A stretch of 64,000 bases of DNA from Planctomycetota bacterium (GTDB lineage: Bacteria; Planctomycetota; UBA1135; UBA2386), in the NCBI GenBank assembly GCA_016716265.1, contig JADJWQ010000006.1, positions 806,001-870,000 on the forward strand, given 5' to 3'. The translations under genes were made by a program, and so were the position numbers. The notes beneath the pieces were generated by a model, which did no database searches, was not told where the DNA came from, and saw nothing but the letters and a program-made list of their open reading frames with translations. Shown piece after piece: positions 55,171-63,847 of this stretch; within the stretch, counting starts at the first letter, position 1, and every line of letters starts with the position of its first letter.

Positions 55171-57236
55171 CGCGTTCCCCTCCCCGAGCGCAGCGGATTG
55201 CGCTGGTCTCCATGGCAGTCGGCACAATCGCGGGGCGTCCCCCGATAGCGCACGACGTCGTCGCTGTCGCCGATCCGTGCAGGCCGGTGACACTCGTTGC
55301 ACGCCACCTTCGCGTGTCGCTCGCCGAGCGGGAAGCCCGAGTCGAGGTCGTGGCGGAAGCGCAGATCGTGGAAGCTCCGCTCCTCGCCGTGGCAGCGCGC
55401 ACAATCGACCGTGCGACCGCGGTCGTCGAACTGACCGGCGTGGACGTCGTCGTGGCAGTCCGCACAGGCGGTGCCGCGGGCCGACTGCCACGTCCGGCCG
55501 CGCGCGTCCGGCTCGAAACGGGGCGCGTGGCAATCTCCGCAGTCGACCGTCGCGTGCGAGCCGCGCAATGCGTAGCCGGTCCACGCCGCGTGGTCCCAGT
55601 CGTCGCGCAGCACGCGGAACGTGGTATCGCCGTGGCAGCGCGCACAGTCGGTCCGCCCGGCGATCTCGGCCGGTAGACCGGGGCCGTCGAAGCCACCGCG
55701 GTGCGGATCGACGTGGCAGGTCAGGCAGCCGCGCAGCTCGCCGAACGCCGCACGGACGCGCCCGAAGCGGCGGCCCGCCGCGTCCGGCGTCGCGGCCGCC
55801 GGGTGGCAGACCTCGCAGACCGCCTGCGCGTGCGCACCGTCGACCGCGAAGCCCGTGAAGCGCGCGTGGTCGAACTCCGCCCGCGTGCGCTCGCCGTCGA
55901 AGCCGTGGCTGTCGTGGCAGGAGGCGCACGCGCCGTGCGGTCCGTCGTCGAGCGCGGCGGCGAACGCGTCGAAGCGCCCGTCGTGAGCGTCGCGATGGCA
56001 TGCCGCACAATGCGCGTCGACCCCCGCGAAACGCCGCGCCGCACCCGGCGCCGGATCGGTGTGGCACGCGCGGCACTCGGCGTCGAGGTGGCGCCCGTCC
56101 AGCGGCAGCGCGGTCGCCGCGTGTCGCCCGACGTCGAACTCGTGTGGAGCGAAGGTCGCGCGGGCATGACAGTCGACGCAGCGGGTCACACCGCTCACCT
56201 CGCTCCGACCATGGTCGGCGACGAACTGCCCGCGGTGCGGATCGGCATGGCACGCGGCGCAGTCGTCGGCCGCGCGGCCCGGGTGGCGTTCGGCGAACGA
56301 CGGACCGGCGTCGCCACCGTGGCAGCTCGAGCACGCGAGGTCCGCGTGCGGCGCGACGAGCTCGAAGCCCGCGGCCGCGTGCCGGTCGGCGGTCAGGACC
56401 GCCGCAGCGGACGGGAACGTGTCGTGCTCGCTGCGATGGCAGTCCGCGCAGTCGCCGTGCGGCGCTGCGAACGGCCGGGCGTGTGGCGACTCGTGGCAGT
56501 CGGCGCAGGTGCGCGCGGCGGCCGCCGTGCCGAGCCCGATCCGCTCGAAGCCGTGCGCCCCGCCCTCGGCGTGGCACTCGCCGCAGGCGACCTTGCCGTG
56601 CGGACCGGTCAGCGGCAGCCAGCGCTCGTGCCGCGCCGGCTCGAGCTGCCGGAACTGCCGCTGCCCGTGGCAGGTCGTGCAGTCGACGACGTAGCCGCCA
56701 CCGTGCGGGTCCTCGTGGCAGGCCTGGCAGTCGCGCGACAGCCCGAGGAAGCGCGGCTGACCGGCGGGCAGCACGCCGATGTCCGCGTTCTCGTGGCAGC
56801 GCGAGCAGGCGAGCTCGACGTGCGCACCGAGCAGCTCGTAGCCGATCAAGCGGTGGTCGAACATGCCCGGATCCGGCACGCCGGCCGCCGCGAAGCTCGC
56901 CCGATTGACGATCGCGAAGTCCGGTCCGTGGTGCTCGCTGTGGCACGCCGGGCAGGCCCGCGCGCGGTCGACGTCGAGGCTGCCGTGCAGGCCGCGGACC
57001 TCGGCGAGCTGTGTCGCGATCGGCTCGTGGCACTCGAGACAGCTCGCGGTCATCGACGACGTCCACCCGCCGTGGCACTCCGAGCAGCTGCCGAACCCGC
57101 GCAATGCCTCGACGCGGCCGTGCGCGGTCGTCAGCTCGCCGGGCGCCTTGCGTCCGAGGTCTCCGAACGCGATCCAACCGACCGCGGCGATCGACAGCAG
57201 GGTCAGCGACGTGCGTGGGGACAGCCGGCGTTTCAT
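55167..57236 (-). CDS. 23-heme c-type cytochrome
   Basis: 689 residues with 23 CxxCH sites, one per 30 residues, from CSECH (about 51) to CADCH near the C-terminus. Short repeated modules (GxH then about six residues, CxxCH, with DPHRG/HDGRF-type loops) indicate repeated c7/c3-like domains. The N-terminus has a hydrophobic helix (LTLLSIAAVGWIAFG) with no clear cleavage site, so the protein may stay anchored to the inner membrane while the heme array spans the periplasm. The ATG overlaps the stop of the flavoprotein gene and its own stop overlaps the barrel start. It should act as a long conductive link between the membrane b-type domain and the outer-membrane pore (inference). Confidence 0.9.
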   Translation of the reverse strand: MKRRLSPRTSLTLLSIAAVGWIAFGDLGRKAPGELTTAHGRVEALRGFGSCSECHGGWTSSMTASCLECHEPIATQLAEVRGLHGSLDVDRARACPACHSEHHGPDFAIVNRASFAAAGVPDPGMFDHRLIGYELLGAHVELACSRCHENADIGVLPAGQPRFLGLSRDCQACHEDPHGGGYVVDCTTCHGQRQFRQLEPARHERWLPLTGPHGKVACGECHAEGGAHGFERIGLGTAAAARTCADCHESPHARPFAAPHGDCADCHRSEHDTFPSAAAVLTADRHAAAGFELVAPHADLACSSCHGGDAGPSFAERHPGRAADDCAACHADPHRGQFVADHGRSEVSGVTRCVDCHARATFAPHEFDVGRHAATALPLDGRHLDAECRACHTDPAPGAARRFAGVDAHCAACHRDAHDGRFDAFAAALDDGPHGACASCHDSHGFDGERTRAEFDHARFTGFAVDGAHAQAVCEVCHPAAATPDAAGRRFGRVRAAFGELRGCLTCHVDPHRGGFDGPGLPAEIAGRTDCARCHGDTTFRVLRDDWDHAAWTGYALRGSHATVDCGDCHAPRFEPDARGRTWQSARGTACADCHDDVHAGQFDDRGRTVDCARCHGEERSFHDLRFRHDLDSGFPLGERHAKVACNECHRPARIGDSDDVVRYRGTPRDCADCHGDQRNPLRSGRGTR

Positions 57237-59533
57237 CGCGCCACCCCCGGAGTCGCGAAGTAGTCGGCGAACACCAGCGCGTGCGTGAGGTGCACGGCGA
57301 GCAGCACGAGCATCCATGCGGCGACCCAGCGGTGCAGCCAGCGCCAGCTCGCGAGGATCGCGCGCAGGTCCTCGAAGTGCGCGACCTGCAGCGCCGCGCG
57401 CGACGCGTCGCGCGCGAGCTGGCGCGCCTCGCGCAGCTCGGCCGCGGACACGCCCTGCGCACGTCCGTCGGACTCGAGCCTCCGCACCGCGCGCGCCAGC
57501 GCCCGCCGCGTACCGAGCAGGCCCGCGATCCGCCCGCCGAACGAGCCCGGCCATTGGCTGCGCTCGACGAGGTCGGTCACCTCCTGCCGGACCCGACCTG
57601 CGAAGCCGCCGCCGTCGGCTCGCGCGCGGATGCGCCGCCGCACCTCGGCGAGCTCGAGCTCCCGACCATTGGCGGCGCGCGGCACGAACGCGTAGAACCA
57701 GCGCCCGATCGCGCCGGTCACCATCAGCACGCAGAGACCCCAGAACGCATGACCGCCCGGCGTGTCGCGCGGCGCGAGCGCGCCGTGCAGCAGGGCGGTG
57801 ACGAACGCCAGCGTGCCGGTCGCGACGTGGGAGGTCATCCACGCGCGCAGGCTGCCGAACCGGAACCCCCGCACGCGCGCCCGCCGCAGCAGGTACAGCA
57901 GGTTGAGCAGCACCAGCGTGGCCGCAGCGATGCCGAGTCCGAGCCCGGTGCCGCGCCCCGGCCGGAGATCCCGGTGCGCCGGGTGCTCCGGACGCGCGGC
58001 CATCGGCAGCGCGTAGTAGTCCGCGTGCCAGGCGACGAATGCGAGTGCCGCCGCCGCGATCATGAGCGCAGCGGTCAACGCACGGCGCAGCTCGCGACCG
58101 GGCGTCGCCGGCTCGGCGGGGTCGGTCTTCGCGCGCGGCGGCGGGCGCAATGCCGGGTCGAACGAGACGCCGGCCTCCTGCAGCAGCTTCAGCGGCGCGA
58201 CCCCGCCGGCCTGCACGACGACCTCGTCGTTCGGCAGCCGCCGCAGCGCGCCGCCGACGTCGAGCTCGACGTGGTCCGGCGCGATCGCGACGACCCGGCT
58301 CGGTGCCAGCACGCACAGCCGGCCGGCGGCCACCGCCTCGCGCAGCCCCTGCTCGTTGCGCGCGCGGATCCGGTGGAAGTGCTCGCTGCGGTAGCTGAGC
58401 GTGACCGTCGCGCCCGCCTGCCCGGCGAGCGCGAGCGCCGTCTCGACCGCGCTGTCGCCACCGCCGACGACCAGCGCCCGCCGGCCGGCGTGATCGCGCG
58501 CGTCGAGCAGCGCGTAGGTGACGTTCGGGAGCTCCTCGCCCGGCACGCCGAGCCGGCGCGGCGTCCCGCGGCGGCCGAGCGCCAGGCATACGTGGCTCGC
58601 GGGGAACGCCCGCCCGGCGGCCGTGCGGACCACGAAGCCGCCGCCCGGCGCCGGGTCGACCGCGATCAGCGACTCACCGCACTCGATCGGCAGCGCATGG
58701 CGCTCGGCGAGGCCGGTCCACAGCGCGATCAGCTCCTCCTTGCTCCAGGTCGTCCGGCGCAGCCGGCCGTGCAGCGGCAGCTCGACCGGCTGCGTCAGCA
58801 CGAGCTTGCCACGCGGATAGCGCGCGACCGCACCGCCGAGGCCGGGCTCCTGCTCGAGCACGACGAAGCGCAGCCCGAGCCGCGTCGCCTCGAGCGCACA
58901 CGCGAGCCCGGCGGGGCCGGCGCCGACGATCACGAGATCGAACGGCACCACCGCAGTGGCGTGCACGGCGCTCGGCGCGGCGACCGCGGCGCCGACCGCC
59001 AGCGCCCGCCGGGCGACGGGCGCTGGCGTGCGGTCGAGCCGCACGCGCTGCGCGACGGCCCGCGCGACGCGCGTGCCGTGGTCGATCGCCGTCCGGATCA
59101 GCGCGTGCGCAGTGACCTCACCCGCCAGGAACAGGCCGGGTCGGCCGGCCGCCTCGAGCGCGTCGGTCAGCACCGGCACGTCGGCCCGGTTCTCGAGGTC
59201 GCCGAGCGTGACCTCGATCGCGCCCGCCGGGCACTCGCGCTCGCACGCGGCGATGCCCATGCAGCGCGAGCCGTTCACGACCGCCGCCTGGCCGTGCACC
59301 ATCGCCAGCACCCCGTCCTCGGGGCAGACCGCCACGCAGGTCGCACAGCCGAGGCAGCGGGACAGATCGATCGCCGGGTACTGCAGCGTCGCGGCGCCCG
59401 CGCCGCTGCGCTCGGCGCGCTCGCGGTCGGCGATCGCGCGCCGCATCGCACCGAGCTCCGCGCGCCGCGCCCGCCACGCCGCTGCGGCGAGGGCGACGAC
59501 CAGGACGGCCAGCGCGAACAGGGTTGGGGTCAT
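57233..59533 (-). CDS. Fused ferredoxin / FAD-NAD(P) oxidoreductase / b-type membrane protein
   Basis: 766 residues. A transmembrane helix (4-20) with basic residues after it places the next part in the cytoplasm. Residues 60-101 are a ferredoxin module: motif 1 has C60, C63, C66 and C70; motif 2 has C91, C97 and C101 with Ile94 where a fourth Cys would be. Residues 199-460 form a thioredoxin-reductase/YpdA-like flavoprotein with the FAD motif VIVGAGPAGLA and the NAD(P) motif VVGGGDSAVETA. Residues 485-760 hold about five membrane helices with histidines (H569, H583, H734, H748, H751) suited to b hemes. One polypeptide can thus link NAD(P)H, iron-sulfur centres and membrane heme. It opens the ATGA-coupled operon with the 23-heme cytochrome and barrel. 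Confidence 0.88.
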   Translation of the reverse strand: MTPTLFALAVLVVALAAAAWRARRAELGAMRRAIADRERAERSGAGAATLQYPAIDLSRCLGCATCVAVCPEDGVLAMVHGQAAVVNGSRCMGIAACERECPAGAIEVTLGDLENRADVPVLTDALEAAGRPGLFLAGEVTAHALIRTAIDHGTRVARAVAQRVRLDRTPAPVARRALAVGAAVAAPSAVHATAVVPFDLVIVGAGPAGLACALEATRLGLRFVVLEQEPGLGGAVARYPRGKLVLTQPVELPLHGRLRRTTWSKEELIALWTGLAERHALPIECGESLIAVDPAPGGGFVVRTAAGRAFPASHVCLALGRRGTPRRLGVPGEELPNVTYALLDARDHAGRRALVVGGGDSAVETALALAGQAGATVTLSYRSEHFHRIRARNEQGLREAVAAGRLCVLAPSRVVAIAPDHVELDVGGALRRLPNDEVVVQAGGVAPLKLLQEAGVSFDPALRPPPRAKTDPAEPATPGRELRRALTAALMIAAAALAFVAWHADYYALPMAARPEHPAHRDLRPGRGTGLGLGIAAATLVLLNLLYLLRRARVRGFRFGSLRAWMTSHVATGTLAFVTALLHGALAPRDTPGGHAFWGLCVLMVTGAIGRWFYAFVPRAANGRELELAEVRRRIRARADGGGFAGRVRQEVTDLVERSQWPGSFGGRIAGLLGTRRALARAVRRLESDGRAQGVSAAELREARQLARDASRAALQVAHFEDLRAILASWRWLHRWVAAWMLVLLAVHLTHALVFADYFATPGVAR

Positions 59534-59609
59534 CGGACTCCGTGGGCGGACGACTCCCGCGCGGTGCGGCACGCCGACGGTCGGACGGCCCGCCGGCGCG
59601 GCGGCTGGC

Positions 59610-60305
59610 TCACTGCTGCGGCGCCGACGGCCGGCCGAGCTGGGCGCGCATCGGCAGCGCGGCGACGTTGACGTAGTCGCGGGCGGCGTCGCGGCCGGCG
59701 ACGAGCTGTTCGTCGAGCGCGCGCGCGGTCTGCTCGAGGTCGGCGAACTCCTCTTCGAGCGCGGCCAGCGCGCTCGGGTTGAGGTCGTGGCTCAGGAACA
59801 GCGCCTGGTCGCGCAGGCTGCGGTTGAGCGCGTCGAGGGAGCCGATCGCCGGCGTGATGGCGCCGGCGAGCGCGGCGTAGCGGCCGCGGGTCTCGTCGAG
59901 CCGCTCGCGGCTGCGCTCGCGCAGCCGCTCGCTCGAGAACACCTGCAGGTCGGCCTCCCACCGGCCGAACACCGGCTCGGCCGCCTTCTGCATCTCGCCG
60001 AACGCCTTCTCCAGCGCGTCTGCCTGCGCCTCGCAATGCTCGACCGAGGCGACGAACGCACCGAACGCGAGCACGGGATCGGCACGCGAGTCGGGCCCGA
60101 CGAGCGCACCGAGCGCGTCGAGCGCGGCGGCGGCTCGCTCCTGCGCCAGCTCGGACTCGACATGCACGCGCTCGACCCAGCCGACGAACGCGTCGACGCG
60201 CTGCGGGCCACTGTCGCGCTCGGGCGCGCCCGCACAGCCCGCCACCAGCGACAGCGCCACCGCCAGCCCCGACCGCAGACCGCAGGGTGCAGGTTCCTTC
60301 GACAT
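59610..60305 (-). CDS. DUF2959-type lipoprotein
   Basis: 231 residues. The signal ends in LVAGC (Cys24) followed by AGAPERD. The mature protein is almost entirely alpha-helical with coiled-coil character (AEPVFGRWEADLQVFSS, RERSRERLDETRGRYAALAG, ALAALEEEFADLEQTARALD), matching my recollection of DUF2959 proteins. It lies 76 bases before the flavoprotein operon on the same strand and may be its first gene. A structural or scaffolding role in the envelope is a guess. Confidence 0.75.
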   Translation of the reverse strand: MSKEPAPCGLRSGLAVALSLVAGCAGAPERDSGPQRVDAFVGWVERVHVESELAQERAAAALDALGALVGPDSRADPVLAFGAFVASVEHCEAQADALEKAFGEMQKAAEPVFGRWEADLQVFSSERLRERSRERLDETRGRYAALAGAITPAIGSLDALNRSLRDQALFLSHDLNPSALAALEEEFADLEQTARALDEQLVAGRDAARDYVNVAALPMRAQLGRPSAPQQ

Positions 60306-60639
60306 GGCCACGGTGTCGACCGGCCGCCGAGGCCCCTTGAACGGCGGTCCCGCTCCGGGACCTGCCGGTCCGGATCCGGAACGCGGCGCGGCGGGCCGGA
60401 CGTGCCGCGGGAGCGCCACCGGCAGCGCGACACCCGCCGGACCGCCGTGCGGAGAGCGGTGCCTGGATGCGAGCGCTCATCGCACGACCGACGCCCTGCC
60501 GACACCTTGATGGTCGCCGATCTGCGCCCGGCACCATCCACCCGTCCGGACGGGTGGATCGCGGTACGGATCCGGGGACCGTTGCATACAATCGCGCGGG
60601 TCTCCGCCGACCGCGCACCATCGATCGCGGATTCACGCC
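60306..60639. other. 334-base divergent intergenic region rich in palindromes
   Basis: No gene seen. It holds the promoters of the conduit operon (minus) and of the FGE-fold gene (plus). Three palindromic elements occur: GGTCCCG-CTC-CGGGACC (60346-60362), TCCGGATCCGGA (60369-60380) and a perfect 24-bp palindrome at 60536-60559. Confidence 0.6.
60536..60559. promoter_or_regulatory. Perfect 24-bp palindrome, candidate operator
   Basis: ATCCACCCGTCC is followed directly by its reverse complement. It sits 81 bases upstream of the FGE-fold gene and 231 bases upstream of the conduit operon's first gene. Such symmetry suits a dimeric regulator; a cruciform or hairpin is also possible. Confidence 0.5.
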
Positions 60640-62475
60640 ATGGGCACCGAACGCTGGGGGAGGATCGAAGACCTCGTCGAGGCGGCAGCCGCTTTGCCGG
60701 CACAACAGCAGCGCACGTTCGTCGAGCGACAATGCGGAAGCGACCGCGCCCTGGCCGCCGCCGTGCTCGCGGTGCTCGACGCACAGCCCGGCGCGCAGCT
60801 CCACCGCGGGCTCGGCGCATCACCGCGCCCCCGACGCTGGCTCCTCGGCGGAGCGCTCGTCGCGGCGCTCGCGGTCGGGCTCGTCGTGACCGGCTTCGGG
60901 CTGGCCGCCGCGCGCAGTGCGCGCGACGAGCTCGCCGGCCGGCTCGCGGAGTTCGATACGCTCGGCACGCTGCAGCACCTGCGCACAGCCGAGGCACGCC
61001 GCGCGGAGCTCGTGCCGCCGTGGCCGGAGCGCAGCGCCGCGATGCGCGATTGGCTCGCGACCGACGTGGCGGGGCTGCGCGGCGAGCTGCGCTCGCTGCA
61101 GGACACCGTGCGCAAGCTGCGCGAGCGCGCGGCGGAACCCAGCCCGGAGGACGTGCAACGCGATATCGACAGCCACCCGGACCGCCCCCTGCTCGAGCAG
61201 CGCCGCGCGGAGCTCGAAGCGCTGCGCGGCAGCGCCTCCGGCACCCGGTTCGCCGAGCTGCTCGACCAGGTCCACGCGCTCGAGGAACGGGTGGCCGAGC
61301 GGCGCACCTGGACGCTGCCGACCGCGACCGAGCAGTACCTGCACGACGTGCTGAGCGCGGCGGCCACCGACCTCGAGCGGTTCCTCGCCGACGACGCGAT
61401 CGCGGTCGAGCGCGACCTGGCGTGGGCAGAGCGCATCGACGACCTCACGCGGTCGCACCCGAAGGCGACGGTGACGTGGGCCCAGGCGGCGGACGCGATC
61501 CGGAACGCCGACGGCACGGTCGCGAGCCGCCGCTACCGCGACCCGCCGATCGAGCTGACGCCGCAGACGGGCCTCGTGCCGATCGGCATGAACCCGGTGA
61601 CGAAGCTGTGGGAGTTCTACGACCTGCGGTCTGCGTACGACCCGACGCTGCCGGCCGCTCCCGAGGACCTCGCGATCCCGCAGCTCGACGTCAAGGGCAA
61701 CCTGCCGGTGACGGCCGAGACCGGCATCGTGTTCGTGCTGCTGCCCGGCGGCCGCTTCCGCATGGGGGCGCTCGACGGCGACGAGTTCGCGCGCGACGAC
61801 GAACGGCCTGTGAGCGACGTGACCCTCGCACCGTTCTTCGTGGCCCGTCACGAGGTGACGCAGGGGCAATGGCGGCGGCTGTCGGGCGGCGCGACACCGA
61901 GCGTGCACACGCAAGGCGCCGGCGGACCGGAGAGCGGCATCACCGAGGCGGATCCGGTCGAGAACGTGACGTGGATCGATTGCGTCCGGGTGCTCCACGA
62001 TCACGGCATGCTGCTGCCGACCGAGGCGCAATGGGAGTACGCGGCCCGCGGCGGAACGACGACCCGTTGGTGGTGCGGCGGGGGTCGCGAGTCGCTGCGC
62101 GGCGTCGCGAACCTGCTCGACAAGAACGGCATCGACGCGACCGGCGGTCGCCTCGCGGTCCAATGGCCGGACTTCGACGACGGCTTCGCGTGGCACGCGC
62201 CGGTCGACGCGCTGCGCCCCAACCCGTTCGGGCTGTTCGGGGTGCACGGCAACGTCGCCGAGTGGTGCCGCGACCCGCTGGCGAGCTACGCGCTGCCGGT
62301 GCCGAGCTGGGACGACGGCCTGCGGCGCGCCGGTCCCCCCGACGCACCGCGCGTCCTGCGCGGCGGCTCGTTCCTGCGCTCGCAGGTCGACGCGCGGTCG
62401 TCGGCGCGCAACGCCGAGGCGCCGGCGTTCCACGCCGACGACGTCGGCCTACGGCCGGTGCGGCCGCTGCGCTGA
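60640..62475 (+). CDS. Membrane FGE-sulfatase-fold protein lacking the catalytic cysteines
   Basis: 611 residues. Residues 1-50 (RIEDLVEAAAALPAQQQR, then FVERQCGSDRALAAAVLAVL) match the segment that precedes the kinase domain in many planctomycete Ser/Thr kinases, but no kinase follows. A transmembrane helix lies at about 68-92, then a long coiled coil (95-250). From about 360 comes the formylglycine-generating-enzyme fold (LLPGGRFRMGA, FFVARHEVTQGQWRRL, LPTEAQWEYAARGG, GLFGVHGNVAEWCRD, RVLRGGSFL). The SYC-RYR cysteine positions of true FGE are replaced (SQVDARSSARN), so sulfatase activation is unlikely. A binding or scaffolding role outside the membrane is inferred. Confidence 0.82.
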   Translation: MGTERWGRIEDLVEAAAALPAQQQRTFVERQCGSDRALAAAVLAVLDAQPGAQLHRGLGASPRPRRWLLGGALVAALAVGLVVTGFGLAAARSARDELAGRLAEFDTLGTLQHLRTAEARRAELVPPWPERSAAMRDWLATDVAGLRGELRSLQDTVRKLRERAAEPSPEDVQRDIDSHPDRPLLEQRRAELEALRGSASGTRFAELLDQVHALEERVAERRTWTLPTATEQYLHDVLSAAATDLERFLADDAIAVERDLAWAERIDDLTRSHPKATVTWAQAADAIRNADGTVASRRYRDPPIELTPQTGLVPIGMNPVTKLWEFYDLRSAYDPTLPAAPEDLAIPQLDVKGNLPVTAETGIVFVLLPGGRFRMGALDGDEFARDDERPVSDVTLAPFFVARHEVTQGQWRRLSGGATPSVHTQGAGGPESGITEADPVENVTWIDCVRVLHDHGMLLPTEAQWEYAARGGTTTRWWCGGGRESLRGVANLLDKNGIDATGGRLAVQWPDFDDGFAWHAPVDALRPNPFGLFGVHGNVAEWCRDPLASYALPVPSWDDGLRRAGPPDAPRVLRGGSFLRSQVDARSSARNAEAPAFHADDVGLRPVRPLR

Positions 62476-62488
62476 CCGGCACGGCCGC

Positions 62489-63847
62489 TCACAGCTCGGC
62501 GAAGCGAGCGGTGAAGTGGCGCAGCACCTGTGGCGCCTCGACGATCCGGAAGCCCCGCAGCCCGGTCGCGCCGTGGTGGACCTCGGTGATCGCCTCGATC
62601 ACGTAGTCGATGTGCGATTGCGTGTAGACCCGGCGCGGGATCGCGAGCCGCACCAGCTCCATGGGCGGCGAATCGTGGCCGGCCCCGCCGAACATCACCG
62701 AGCCGATCTCGCAGGAGCGGATACCCGCGTGTCGGTACAGCGCGACCGCGAGCGCCTGACCGGGGAACTCGTCGACCGGGATGTGCGGGCAGAACGCCTT
62801 CGCGTCGAGGTAGATCGCGTGGCCGCCCGGCGGCTCGAGGATCGGGACGCCGGCGGCGAGTAGCCGATCGCCGAGGTACTGCACCGAGCGGATCCGGTAC
62901 TCGAGGTAGTCCTCGTGCAGGACCTCCTCGAAGCCCTGGGCCATCGCCTCGAGGTCGCGCCCGGCGAGACCGCCGTAGGTGACGTAGCCCTCGGTCAGGA
63001 TCAACACGTCGCTCGCGCGGTGCAGCAGGTCGGCGTCGCGCAGCAGCAGCACGCCACCGATGTTGACGATGCCATCCTTCTTCGCGCTGATCGTCGCACC
63101 GTCGGCGAGATCGAACATGTCGCGCACGATGGCGCGGACCGAACGGTCGCCCTGACCCGGCTCGCGCTGCTTGACGAACCACGCGTTCTCCGCGAAGCGA
63201 CAGGCGTCGAGGAAGAACTGCAATCCGTGGCGGTCGCAGACCGCGCGGATCGCACGCAGATTCGCCAGGCTGACCGGCTGCCCACCTCCGGAGTTGTTGG
63301 TGACGGTGCACATGACCGCGGGGATGCGATCGGCTCCGACTTCCTCGATCAGCGCCTCCAGTGCGCCGACGTCCATGTTGCCCTTGAACGGATGGCGATT
63401 GCGCGGGTCCTTCGCCTCCGCGATCATAAGATCGATCGCGCGGGCGCCCGAGTGCTCCACATTGGCGCGAGTCGTGTCGAAGTGCGCATTGTTGGGGACG
63501 ACCTTGCCGGCGCCGCCGATCAGCTCGAACAGGATCCGCTCGCTGGCACGCCCCTGGTGCGTCGGCAGGATGCCCTCGAAGCCGGTGATCTCGCGCATCC
63601 GGTCGCGGAAGTGGTAGTAGCTGGGCGAGCCGGCGTAGCTCTCGTCGCCGCGCATGATGCCGGCCCACTGCTCGCTGCTCATCGCGCCGGTGCCGCTGTC
63701 GGTCAGCAGGTCGATCAGCACGTCGTCCGAGTGCAGGTGGAACAGGTTGAACCCCGCCTCCCGGAGCTTCGCCTCGCGCTCGTCGCGCGTCGTCATGCGC
63801 AGCGGCTCGACGGACTTGATGCGGAACGGCTCGATGATCGTCTTCAT
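62489..63847 (-). CDS. tnaA: Tryptophanase (tryptophan indole-lyase)
   Basis: 452 residues. A fold-type I PLP enzyme that splits L-tryptophan to indole, pyruvate and ammonia in the cytoplasm. PLP binds K257 in SAKKDG, and DACRFAENAW, PTHQGR and GGQPVSLAN are family signatures. It could be confused with tyrosine phenol-lyase, which it resembles in overall sequence. Aligned by eye, residue 124 is Asp (Thr in the phenol-lyase) and residue 381 is Ile (Arg in the phenol-lyase), the tryptophanase states at the positions that read the side chain. ATG 63847 replaces a longer frame start at 63880 with a non-homologous lead. No tnaC-like leader is visible in the 153 bases left in the window. Confidence 0.9.
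   Translation of the reverse strand: MKTIIEPFRIKSVEPLRMTTRDEREAKLREAGFNLFHLHSDDVLIDLLTDSGTGAMSSEQWAGIMRGDESYAGSPSYYHFRDRMREITGFEGILPTHQGRASERILFELIGGAGKVVPNNAHFDTTRANVEHSGARAIDLMIAEAKDPRNRHPFKGNMDVGALEALIEEVGADRIPAVMCTVTNNSGGGQPVSLANLRAIRAVCDRHGLQFFLDACRFAENAWFVKQREPGQGDRSVRAIVRDMFDLADGATISAKKDGIVNIGGVLLLRDADLLHRASDVLILTEGYVTYGGLAGRDLEAMAQGFEEVLHEDYLEYRIRSVQYLGDRLLAAGVPILEPPGGHAIYLDAKAFCPHIPVDEFPGQALAVALYRHAGIRSCEIGSVMFGGAGHDSPPMELVRLAIPRRVYTQSHIDYVIEAITEVHHGATGLRGFRIVEAPQVLRHFTARFAEL

Noticed and set aside
60640..62475. Annotation as a sulfatase-activating formylglycine-generating enzyme
   Set aside because: The catalytic cysteine positions are not conserved and no sulfatase gene is nearby.
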